Shown here: positions 11,301 through 21,045 of the stretch, piece after piece
Numbering within the stretch: position 1 is the first letter of the stretch
How the letters are laid out: the number at the start of each line of letters is the position of its first letter
Origin: Pyrus communis
Taxonomy: Eukaryota; Streptophyta; Magnoliopsida; Rosales; Rosaceae
Direction of reading: 5' to 3'
Assembly: GCF_963583255.1 (NCBI RefSeq)
Contig: NC_084817.1
Location: 4,441,043-4,505,042, forward strand
DNA length: 64,000 nucleotides
Notes under the pieces: model-generated
The model's database searches: none
What the model saw: only the letters and a program-made list of their open reading frames with translations
Told to the model about the DNA's origin: nothing
Position numbers and translations under genes: made by a program

Positions 11301-13129
11301 AAAACCTCAAGGGATATTAGTGTAATGTCTCAAACATGAGGGGGTTTTGTGAAAACTCGATAAACCTCAGGGGGTTTTAATGTAAGTAACCCTTGCTTAC
11401 AAAATTTTCAAGAATTCCATAGTCAGAAAACCATTCTAAAAAAAACCAAATCAGATTCGAAAGATTAAAGCCATACACATCACTAGTTGTGTGTGAATAC
11501 GTGATGAAAACCAGAGCTAATTAAATTAATTGGGGCCACAGCTTGCATGACCTTTTTTCTTCCACCCAAACTATTGTCGATAAGGGATGACTTCCCTTTA
11601 ACACTCTCTGAATCGTTCGTGAGTATCTTAAAAGAATCAGTAGCTCCTCCAGACATACCACAATGAAATAGATCTGGTCTATGACTCTGTTCCACAGAAA
11701 CATCCTTAAGAATCTTGCACATCTTCCCTGCATCGGTCTGCAAAGTTTGATATATCATAAAGTTGCATTAAAAAATATATGGGACATAATTGAACAGATG
11801 CATGTGAGTGGAGGAAAAACCCACTGATCCTATATTTAATTCTTAAAGAAACCCATCATATAGTTTATATAGCTATCTTAAACCACATATTAGTCTAAGT
11901 GCAGCTCATGCTAACAGTTATGACGATATAAGCCAATGATAAAACAATGTGATTGCTCAGGAAACAGCTGAAATAATTCAAGCCACATACATACCATCAG
12001 TTTCTGAACTTTACCAGATCGATACACCATTTGGTGTGACAAGTAGCTTGATGCATGATATTTTGTGAAGAATTTTCTTACTGAATCACTATAAGATACT
12101 TCTGGTGACCATGGAATAGCACGAACAACAATTGTAAAATGACTTGGATTTGAAGAAGATCCAATAATATATGCCAGCCTCAGTCTAGTGATGTGATTAT
12201 ATTCCTACAGAAGATCCACAACAAAAACACAAAACCAATGTTTAGGATGTTTATAGTTGTATGAACTAAAAGCAAAGATGAAGAACTTTTTACAATATAT
12301 ACGATATTGTACAAGAGGAGATGGGTTTTAAATCCTTACAAAGTATAGGAGAATACAAGCTGAAGTAGTGATAATGTACAATGCGAGACAATGGGTCCAA
12401 AGCCTGACATGAATTAAAACAGAAAGCAAATGACCAGTTAGAAACTAGTTTCCTGGTGTATATAACGAGAAATAGTTAAATCAATATTGAAACTTCATAA
12501 AGATTGAGAAAAAACAGAAGAAAAGGCGGATTATCAGAACTTGCTCTGCACCTTCATAAAAGATAACAATTTTTAAGAAAGTGTTTTAATAATCAAGGAT
12601 ATATGTCTCATACCACTTCGAACCTTCATGAACGTTCAAGATGGTAAAGACTTCCAAGGATTCATCATGGATTCCCGGGTGATCCTTCGTTTGTCCATGA
12701 TAATTCACCGGAAGCACTATAAAGACGCAGATGACAGCAGCAATGGAAAAGATTCGAAGACTGTGAATGGACAAAATATTAGGCTACAGTATTAGGTAGA
12801 ATTATTATTCTGCAGACATAAACCATAAAGATCTAGGCAGGGTTTAATTACCTAAAAATAAGCATCCTGATAAAAACAACCGAATCCAAGCCACCGACTG
12901 TCAAAAAATCTTCTTCTTTTGTTTTCCATGCTTTCACTAGCCAACTAGCAGAAGGAACAAACCTTTCCAAATTGAAAAGATCACTTCTTCTTTTGGATAT
13001 CGTAAGCATTCGTCCAAAGTAGACGTTCACATTGCTCGGTTGTTTCCTCAATATAGAATATAGCAAAAAGAGTACCACGCACACAGCTATATTAATACCA
13101 GCAGAAGTCAAAAGAGCTGCCAGATTCAT
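8347..13129 (-). CDS. RXW8: CSC1/OSCA-type channel, RXW8-like
   Basis: This is a complete gene for a multi-pass membrane protein of the CSC1/OSCA family (hyperosmolality- and mechano-gated cation channels). It most resembles Arabidopsis RXW8, as seen in the shared SAGINIAVCVVL start, SWLVKAW, the PHM7-like cytosolic domain and QVITGYLPS. Coding exons (minus strand): 12852-13129, 12614-12760, 12340-12403, 11995-12204, 11552-11737, 10315-10613, 9885-10161, 9239-9511, 8791-9024, 8501-8678 and 8347-8414. All phases agree and the product is 737 residues, close to the family size of about 750. The N-terminal three-helix part is in exons 1-3, the cytosolic domain in exons 4-6 and the pore-forming helices in exons 6-9, ending with the CRQQFHPLF region. 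The 5' UTR may extend to about 13600, where a possible UTR donor (AG-GTACTC at 13566) is seen. The exon 5 donor (GTCATG) and the exon 10 donor (GTTTGA) are weak, so the last few dozen residues are the least certain. Confidence 0.9.
11260..11400 (-). repeat. Degenerate repeat within an intron of the RXW8-like gene
   Basis: This stretch of the intron between exons 5 and 6 repeats a module meaning 'CTCA-GGGGGTTTT-GTGAAAACTCGATAAAC' two to three times in degenerate form (near 11275, 11305, 11338 and 11368). It looks like the end of an old transposon. No coding content is seen. Confidence 0.35.
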
Positions 13130-13629
13130 CTCTACCCACTAAATCTACAATCTTCAAAGTATCTCATCGCCCAAGAAAGCGAATGCAAGACATCCCAATT
13201 ACACCACAAGCCGAATTCAGCTAGTAATCCGAAGTTCCGAACACACACAACTCAGCTGCTGCAATACTTATCCGTCGATTTGCCTACCAATTCGAAATTT
13301 CGACAACTCAGAAATAAAAAAGCAGAATCCATACGTCCTCATTCAATTATTGATATCCCAAATTCCAAAATTCAACTTCAATTCTCACTCTCACAAAACC
13401 AAAGCTATTCACATTGCTTCAACTCAAATTATTCGCAACAAATATATCAAAATTAATCACAAATAATCAGTAATTAACAATCAGATCAACGCTTCAGAGT
13501 CTAAGCAAATAGAAAACAAAGTAGAAATCAAATCAAAGAAATCAAAAACTGGAAAAAATCGAGTACCTGAATCAACAATTCGAGTAATTCGCAGAGAACC
13601 CCAAGTGAAGGAAGCGAATTAATTAACTG

Positions 13630-15315
13630 GAATTCTGAGGGCAGAGTGGGAATTAAGACTCGCACGCCATTAATTGCCGCGCTTTTGCTTCGACTTCACA
13701 AAAACTCCAACGGTAAAAAAATATCCACGAACGAAAATTTACAAAAATAGAAGAGAAAGAAAAAAAAGAAGAAGAAGAAAAAGAAAAAGAAAAACGTAGA
13801 AAATAAACCCTGGATAATATTTCAGGCAATTTTCAATGATTGGGGGACATCCGGGGAGAAGAAAGAAAAGAGGTGAAAGCGCAGAAGAAGAACCAACTTT
13901 TTGCGGAATGCCACGTGCTGTCAGGTGTTTTTGTACTTTCACTCAAAAATACGCTGGGGCAACGGGTGGCACACGTGGTGGACTGCCACGAACACTCGAC
14001 GATAAATTTTTCGGAATGATCGGTATATGTAATGATGTTATACAAATTGTGAGATATGTGTCTCAAAAAGTTAATAATTTAAAAAATAAAATTTTTCACC
14101 ACTTCTATAAAAACACATGATATACCACTCGTATTCCTGTCACAATGAAAATTTTCTCCACTAGGACAGTCCAAGCCTAACTGTCCAACAGGATCGTATA
14201 AGGCATTTTCAATAAAGATAGCTAAAAGTTCAAAAGCTAAAAAATGATTTGATTTGTCAGAAAAATCATCTTCAATTGATGACTGGTTTATAATTCTTTA
14301 GAGCCCATCGGTCATTATTTGGTCAGGGCATCAATCTGGCCAAATGTAACCCTTCTTTCACCCCTTTTAAGGGTACGGTTGCTTAGTTACAATAATTAAT
14401 TAAAATTCAATGTCTAAATTTATAAACATCCAACAATAATTTAAAAAGACTGCCTAGACAAAAATCCACCTACTAAAAAACATCCAAATAAAACCCAAAT
14501 TTTAAAAAGACTGCCAAGTACAAAAGTAATTAACCTATTATTACAAAAATATTTACAACTTGTGCCACAATATTCAAATCAAATCCATAAATGTTATTAC
14601 TCACCTTAATTATAATGAACATTATTAGACATACTATTTTATATATACACACACACGTTTAAAGTATATTGTACTACTATAAGTTCAACGTATATACTTA
14701 TATACATACATATATATTATATTTCTTTATTTATATAATTTGATACACACATATGTAATAAAAAAAATTGCTTGATTCATGTAAAAATTCATGCAAAATA
14801 ATTTACCTACAAAAAAAATAATGTTATTTGATTCAAATTGTGCACCTACTATTAAAATTTTAAAATGTTAGATTGCTTAAAAAAAGCAACATAACTTACC
14901 CAATATATGTACAATACAAGTGAAAGTTTACCTACATAATAACGCAAATCCAATATATGCAAAATAATTTACCTACAAAATATAAGTTATTTGCTAATCA
15001 TAAATTTACATATAGGTAAATTAATTAGTATAATATTTTTTATTGACCTTATTAAGCATGTATTATTACACATATTAGGCATGTTTTTTTGTTATTATAT
15101 ATTAGGCAATGAATTTATACTTTTTTTTTTTTTTTGCAAAATCATTAATTCTCCCTTACAATCTGCATGGAATTAATTATGTACATCAAACATTAAAATA
15201 AGGGTAGTTTATGCATCCAAAAAATTTTAAATGTGTAAAGTCAAACATAATTAATGAATTGGCTGATGCAGAATCTAGGCCATGAGCTTTGTTTAAGTAA
15301 AAATCTTATGCCGGG
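13630..15315. other. AT-rich interval without a recognised gene
   Basis: From the probable 5' end of the RXW8-like gene to the solo LTR there is only AT-rich sequence, with purine runs near 13740-13800 and no ORF of recognisable homology. The region 13620-13990 probably contains the RXW8-like promoter. Confidence 0.5.
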
Positions 15316-15320
15316 TTTTA
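15316..15320. repeat. Left target-site duplication of the solo LTR
   Basis: TTTTA immediately before the TG of the LTR matches the TTTTA at 17515-17519 exactly. Confidence 0.8.
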
Positions 15321-16010
15321 TGTGACATCCCGTCCCGGGATTATTAAAACGCACGTGTGAAATTACCTTATTGCCCCTAGTTCGTTTTTGTCACGTTATG
15401 GGTGTTTTGTGTGGTGTGGCATGTGTTGGACCACACACACACACACTCACACACACAGTCACTCTTCCCCTCCCTCTGTCTCTCTCCCCCGTGTCTCTCT
15501 CTTCCTTCCCGTTATCACCATACGTACGGACAAACACCAAAACCACCCAAACCATCGCAGATCGAGGAAACCAAGGACACCATTCAACTCGTGAGGTCGA
15601 GGCGAGCTCAGACATACCAATTTCAGGTGAGAAATACTTCGTTTTCACGTCGATTCAACAATGGCCGATTTGAGTACTGTTCATGCAAAGTTTATACATT
15701 GAGTTTTTGGGATTTCTGAGCTCGTAGGTGTCTTAGTGAGGTCCTAAGGAGTGTCGGAGTAGCTCGTTGGACGAAGTTGGACGTCGGGAAGGCCTGGTTC
15801 GAAGTTGGCCGAGTTTCGAGTTTGAGACAGGTATGATCGCGTAATTTTTAGCCTTTAAAAGTGGTCCAACGTGATTCTATTAGTCTAGGGCTTTCTTTTG
15901 GTCCAAGAATCATAGAAAATGGTTGAAAAACGAAGGAGAATAGTGAATTTGAAGTTTTCCCCAGTTTCCGGCGACCGGAGTCCGGCGAGGGTAGGCCGGA
16001 GAAGAAAGGA

Positions 16011-16040
16011 GAATATTCCGTTAAGTTTAACGGAATATTC
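16011..16040. repeat. 30-base palindrome inside the LTR
   Basis: Arms of 14 bases (GAATATTCCGTTAA and its exact reverse complement) are separated by GT. A further copy of one arm (TTAACGGAATATTCC) lies at 16069-16083, and CGGCGTC(T/A)GTT-type repeats follow. This may be a hairpin or a dimeric binding site in the LTR leader. Confidence 0.8.
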
Positions 16041-16749
16041 CTAACGGCAGTGACGGCGTCAGTTAGGTTTAACGGAATATTCCTGACGGCGTCTGTTGAC
16101 ACCGTCAGTGTGCATGGCACGTGGCCGCGCGTGGGGGGCGCGTAGGTCCGTGCCTTGGCCGGCGCGTGGGGGCGCGTGCGGCGGAGGGAAATTATTTTAA
16201 AAATATGGTTGTGATCCTGAGGTTGTGTAGAGCACATTGGTATATTCATTTGTCCATTTTGAGCAATGCATGAGAAGTTGTTACGAGAAGTTAGTTATGT
16301 GCTTTAAAGTTAACGTTTTTATAGTTGTTTCGCATTTAGGTGACACGTACCCCGAGGACGAGCGTGCACACGCGAGACAAGGGGGCTACGACCCTTCTAC
16401 ATACCAGTGAGTGGGCTTTTGTTTTCCGTATATACCTATATACATTTATATTCCCAGAAATTGATTTAAAAGGGGTTATTTGCCTTATGCCATGCATGTT
16501 ATCATTATCGTTTATGCATCATTGCACGCATTAGTAGTGGCATACATATATATGCATATTGGTGATGTGGACGTGCAGGTAAGTGCCAGGTAAGTATTAT
16601 TCACGTTTATATTTCAGTAGTGGTTAGAGATGCTTAGAGAGCTCATAACCTGCACCCCCGGTGTTAGTGCTCCCGCCCAGAGTAGGGCACAGTCCTTCAC
16701 GTGATGTTCACCTCCCGCACCACATGCTCAGCTTGGATCCAAGTTAGGT

Positions 16750-16985
16750 GCATAGGCCTGTCGTACAGACCACATTAGGTGGTTCCGACTCGTAGGTGAC
16801 CCGCGATTATTCGCACAGCCTTCACGTGATCGTAGCACTAGAGCGTATATATATGTTACACCCAGGCCTGTCGTACAGACCACCTTGTGTGGTTCCGACT
16901 CGTGGGCAGGTTCAGTTATAGGGTTGAGATTTGAGCTCTAGATGCAGCCGTACAGGTCACGTTAGGTGACTCCGGCTGCCAGATT
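16750..16985 (+). repeat. Repeated module in the LTR
   Basis: The string GGCCTGTCGTACAGACCAC followed by a variable A/C-TTAGGTGGTTCCGACTCGT appears at about 16755-16793 and 16865-16903. A shorter, more diverged form (CCGTACAGGTCACGTTAGGT...) is at 16947-16980. Each module contains GT(C/A)GTACAG and is itself partly self-complementary. Confidence 0.7.
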
Positions 16986-17514
16986 ACATGATATTGATTA
17001 TGTTTATGCCTGGGCACTTGCATATCGTATGAGAATTCGGCATGGCATATTATCGAGCATGATTGATATACCTTGAGCATATTTGGCATATGTATTATGT
17101 ATATATATTTTCTGGGAAGTATACAGGTTTTACGGCGAGGGGTTAGTAAGTATTTTATAAATGGTTTTCGAAAGCTTTGTTTTTGCCCACTCACGCTTTT
17201 GTTTTGCGCCCCTCCAGGTTCTAGTTGCTCAGCCGTTGCGGTGGTTTCCCTTGAGGGCTTTCCAGCGTTTCTGACAGACACTCCCCATTGTAGGGTCGCC
17301 TTCGGGCGTACTACTGTTGTCGTTTTTGTTTGGGCTACTATAGACCTGCTCTGAAATTGTATCTCACTTACTAGCACTTATTGTAGTACTTTGTATGCTA
17401 GTTTCTAATTATTCGTACTTTTATATTGCTACTTTATTAGCTTCCGCACGTGCACATGGCTACGTCACCTTCGTGTGACGGCCAGCACGCTCCGATCTTG
17501 GTCGGGGTGTGTCA

Positions 17515-17519
17515 TTTTA
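17515..17519. repeat. Right target-site duplication of the solo LTR
   Basis: TTTTA directly after the terminal CA of the LTR is identical to 15316-15320. Confidence 0.8.
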
Positions 17520-18151
17520 TGTGAAGAAAATTAAGTTTCAAGGGCTAAAGATGTATTTTCAGTTAAATTACCCAATAAATTTAAAATATAAACTTAAAAT
17601 TAATAAATTATCTAGAAAGTTATGTTTAACTTTTTCGGTTAAAAATAATATATATAAATACGGCATAATATTATTCATTTAAAAATAATTTTTTATAAAG
17701 GTATAATTCTCGACCATTTTGGTCGGAGGTCGCCTAATTGCCTTGCCTTTTGGATTATTATTTAATTTGTTTTAACCTTTTTGCCGTTGGTGTTACGCTA
17801 CGCCACGATTTATCGTACTTAGATGCGCTAGGGTATTCTGTCCCACGTGATTGGTTCGAGCTTCGTTATCTTGTACACGGAACCTGGCACCACACGACTT
17901 TTTTTCCCTCTCCACGGATTGCTGTGACTGGGCTCTCAAATATTGGATCAAGCCCAATAGGACTGGCCCATTTTTTTTACGAGGGGAAACTTGGGGCTCT
18001 TTTCGTAGCTCCATGGGATATAGAACAGCTTAAAAACCCTAACCCTAAGGAGGGAAAAGTCCAACTAAAACTATTCTCGCTCTTACGAAAACATTTCTGG
18101 TGTATATTGTAAACGAAAAAACCCTAACCCTGAACCCTGACCCTAACGGCG
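17520..18151. other. Interval with telobox-like repeats
   Basis: No gene is recognised. Short telomere-like repeats (AACCCTAACCCTAAGG at 18035-18050 and AACCCTAACCCTGAACCCTG at 18119-18138) lie just upstream of the F-box pseudogene start. Such AAACCCTAA teloboxes occur in many plant promoters, so this may be the old promoter of that gene. Confidence 0.5.
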
Positions 18152-19584
18152 ATGGAGGACTGGTTTTGCTTACCTGAAGATTATATTGTAACGAATATCC
18201 TCACCAGATGGCCCGTGAAATCTCTACTCTGATTCAAGTGCATCGCGAAAATGTGGCTTTCGATAATAGGATCATTGATCGACATAAACAGAAAAGGAAA
18301 TTATGGGAAAGGGAAGAGTAGAAAAGGTAGAAGAAATTAAAGTAAATTCATATCATTTCATTTCATTTCTAGTCATTCAAAGATTGTTAGGGTTTGACAT
18401 GTAGATGGGTCTAATGGTATCACATATGTAACAGACCTAATAGATAGCAATAACAGTAGCTAGTCCAATTGGTCTAACATAAGTCCAATAGCTTAGAGTC
18501 GCATCATTCGACATTATCCGATCAAGAATTCGCCAAATCCCAGTTCAAATTTACATCTGAGCATCAAACCTTAAGACCTAGACTCCTACAACACACACTC
18601 CTCTTCGGGATCCCAATCCATTGACTTGGATCCGCCCCCGCCGTCGCGGTTTGGAGATGTTTCTTCTGTCAGACACCTCACCTTCCCAGTAGAACTCCAG
18701 CAACATCCTGTCAGACTACTAGCGGCGTGCAATGGTTTGGTGTGTTTAACTGTAAGTTTGCCTTCTAATTTTGGATCAGTGTATACGAAGCTATTATCTT
18801 TGGAACTCATCGTCTGGATTGTCACGTAAATTACAATCGTTGAACAAGAATTATCCACCATCTTATTTTGGTTTTGGTTACGTTTCAGCCACTGACGATT
18901 ACAAATTACTAATCAAGTTTAGTGGTGAGGTTGACGTCCATATGTTCTCGTCGAGAGCCAACTCATGGAAAATGATTGTGGCCCCTGACGAGGGTTTCTC
19001 ACGTCATTATGGGGGTGATGAGAGCATTCTTTTCAATGAAGTACTTCATTGGCCGGTGACCGTGAGTGCTTTGGGGGGAAACTGCGCTCTGTTAGTTTTT
19101 GAATTGTCCGTTGAAGAGTTCCGGGTAGTACCATTGCGTTCTTTTGACATGTTAAATACATTTCGTTTAAGGGGTCCGTTTTATGTGACTGTTGTTGGAG
19201 GATGTTTGTGTGTATCGTATTCTGAGGTAGTGAAAGATTATGATGGCCATGTTGATGTATGGGTCTTGAAAGAATATGATGTGAGTGACTCTTGGATTAA
19301 GCTCTATATATAGGTTGAAGATTAATACTGACAATCTCCCCTACTCCTCTGTGATACGTTTTCAACGAATCTTCATCACGGAAAAGAGTGTAGTTGTATG
19401 CAGCAGTACTAGCGGAAGCGGAATGGAGTTGATCAAGTGTGAAACAAAAGAAGAGAAGCTAGTCAATGGCATGCTTTACAAGTTTGTGGATCTGATTGAC
19501 CCATACACTCTAAATCAATACTCTACATCTTTTGGTGATAGCCTGCAGGTTATTACACATAATGAGAGTCTACTTTGGCCTTAA
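18152..19584 (+). pseudogene. F-box protein pseudogene (F-box associated domain type)
   Basis: The frame opened at ATG 18152 encodes an F-box (LPEDYIVTNILTRWPVKSLL-stop-FKCIAKMW), of the kind that recruits SKP1 in SCF ubiquitin ligases. The conserved Arg of the LLRFKC motif is replaced by TGA (near 18230). Downstream are typical F-box-associated motifs: LLAACNGLVCL (frame 2, near 18718), SYYLWNSSSGLSRKL (frame 3, from 18787), YKLLIKF and VDVWVLKEYDVSDSWIKLY, then SVVVCSSTSGS (frame 1). One frameshift falls in the AATTTTGG run near 18767-18772. A second falls in CTCTATATATAGG near 19302-19312, where an extra TATA breaks the expected KLYRLK. About 200 bases at 18280-18490 look inserted relative to the family. 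There are thus at least three disabling lesions and the gene is dead. Confidence 0.8.
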
Positions 19585-19740
19585 TGATAAACCCTCAACA
19601 GCACATGCCATGAACACAAGCCGTAAGCCGAAAGCCGAAGGGAGTGACCATGCGCATGCTCTCGGCAGCACATGATAAACCCTCAAAAGCGTACATGCCA
19701 TGAACACAATCTTTTGGTGATAGCCTGCTGGTTTGTTTTG
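19526..19740. repeat. Local duplications at the F-box pseudogene 3' end
   Basis: ATCTTTTGGTGATAGCCTGC occurs at about 19528 and again at about 19710. ATGATAAACCCTCAA followed by ACATGCCATGAACACAA occurs at about 19583 and 19671. The 3' end has been duplicated and shuffled. Confidence 0.7.
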
Positions 19741-20449
19741 TTTACTCTTCGTTATGACTTTAGCGTTTATTTTCTTTAGTCTCCATGTTCTTGATTTATG
19801 TTCTTCTTATGGTTTTTCATACAGCTACAATGTTAGAGACACTCTCAAGATTAGTCTTGTATTATTTTAATTGTCGTACTTGTATGCTGGTTTTCAGAAA
19901 TTTGCTGGATCCTGCATCGTATCCTATATATGTTGTACATGTGCCCGTTGCATCCAAACTGATGTGAACTCTACTCTCTTCCAAGGCCAGTGAATGGAAA
20001 AATATATATATTCACACACCAATGAGTACCTTATATACTCACTTTTTTATTTGCCCAACTAACAAAATGCAATGTATTTTTTATACGCATTTTTCTAAAT
20101 CCTAAACCCAAAAAAAATATGTCCATTCACACACGAGGTGATAAATTTGGCACAATTTGGTTTTGGTTGTATTTACACAAAGATAATACTTAGTGAGTAC
20201 CCTATATACTCACTTTTTTATTTTTGCCCAAGGACATTTTAAGTTTTTAACACATATTTTATTGTTTTGAAAAATAATTAATTTTTCTTGAGCTTTAAAA
20301 AGTGAAAAACGCATGACATCTTTTGATTGAACCAAATCAAAAAATGAATATATAAGGTACTCACTCGTGAGACTGCACACACCTCTGAGTAAGACTGCAA
20401 TTCTCCAACTTTCATTTATGGCAATAAATGTACATGAGTAAAACTGGTA
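19741..20449. other. No gene seen
   Basis: An AT-rich stretch. The phrase GAGTACC(T/C)TATATACTCACTTTTTTATTT occurs twice (about 20025 and 20195) and once in inverted form (near 20350), suggesting a decayed repeat. Nothing coding is recognised. Confidence 0.4.
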
Positions 20450-20656
20450 TTACCAAAGAACATTGGCTAATCGGTGGAAGCTTTCCTCCGCAAGTAAATC
20501 GAAAGTTACAGTGGGAGGTTCCTCTAACCAAATACAATCAACTCCGGAATGGAGGGCCGAACGGGTGAGATGATGAGCAACCTCATTAACTTGTCGCGGA
20601 CAAGGTTTTCTGAACCTGAAGTAGAGGCCATTCGTTCTATATAGTTCTAAGCTCAA
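20450..20656 (-). pseudogene. RNase H-like (RVT_3) fragment of a plant non-LTR element
   Basis: A 68-codon minus-strand frame resembles the end of the RNase H-like domain found in plant LINE-type and related reverse-transcriptase proteins. The visible motifs are RQVNEVAHHLTRSALHSG followed by a W-LEEPP stretch, matching the family pattern N-xx-AH-xLAR-xAL...W-xE-PP. Neither the catalytic aspartates nor the rest of the protein is present. It is a remnant lying next to a zinc-binding fragment on the opposite strand. Confidence 0.6.
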
Positions 20657-20663
20657 GAAGGCT

Positions 20664-21045
20664 AGTTGATTGACTTTCTGGTTGTGTCACTACGACAACA
20701 AAGGGCTTTTCAACACAAAACTTGCCTACTTCTTGCTCGTCTCCCCTCTTGCAGCATCTCCCTCTTCCAAGGCTCTTGCAGCATCTCCCTCTTCCAAGGG
20801 TATCTATAATTTCTGGAAGCGGCTCTGGAATGCTCAAATTCCCCCAAAGTCAAAGTGGATGCCTGGCCGATTTGCAATAATATTATTATTCCAACTAAGA
20901 GCAATTTGAGATCAAAGCACGTTGACATCAACACCATGTTTTTTGTGGGAGTCAAGTTGAAACCATTATTCACCTTATGAGGGACTGCCACTTCGCCAAA
21001 TTCTTTTGGATCTCGACAAACTGCATTCTTTTAGGTCCTTAATCT
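20664..21045 (+). pseudogene. Reverse-transcriptase zinc-binding (zf-RVT) fragment
   Basis: Plus-strand frames encode a broken zf-RVT-like domain: GLFNTKLAYFLL (near 20700), then FWKRLWNAQIPPKSKW (near 20813), WRLCNNIIPTKSNLRSKHV in a shifted frame (near 20870), and ETIIHLMRDCHFAKFFW (near 20958). At least two frame changes are needed, so it is not functional. An internal tandem repeat of 27 bases (20748-20800) interrupts the expected sequence. In an intact element this domain precedes RNase H on the same strand; here the neighbouring RNase H piece is inverted. Confidence 0.6.
20748..20800. repeat. 27-base tandem repeat, two copies
   Basis: CTTGCAGCATCTCCCTCTTC plus CAAGG occurs at 20748 and again at 20775, inside the zf-RVT remnant. 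Confidence 0.85.

Larger units (their letters stand above)
15321..17514. mobile_element. Solo LTR of an LTR retrotransposon
   Basis: The 2,194-bp block starts TGTGACATCCCG and ends GGTCGGGGTGTGTCA, i.e. it has TG...CA LTR ends. It is flanked by the perfect 5-bp target-site duplication TTTTA (15316-15320 and 17515-17519). No second LTR, primer-binding site or gag-pol reading frame is present, so this is a solo LTR left by unequal recombination. Its composition differs from its surroundings: GC-rich 15960-16190, with a CA/TC-rich microsatellite-like stretch at 15430-15510. It contains a 30-base palindrome (16011-16040) and a repeated module (16750-16985). The superfamily cannot be proved without the internal region; a Ty3-type element is my guess from the LTR length. 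Confidence 0.85.

Noticed and set aside
15371..15719. Several 60-105-codon ORFs in both strands
   Set aside because: They fall in the CA/CT-rich part of the solo LTR, give low-complexity HTHTHT/SLSLSP translations and have no homology.
15848..16377. Minus-strand 133-codon ORF in the GC-rich part of the LTR
   Set aside because: Composition-driven open frame within the LTR; the repeated AVRNIPLNLT comes from the nucleotide palindromes.
17738..18112. 124-codon plus-strand ORF upstream of the F-box pseudogene
   Set aside because: No recognisable motif; overlapping frames on both strands are equally open.
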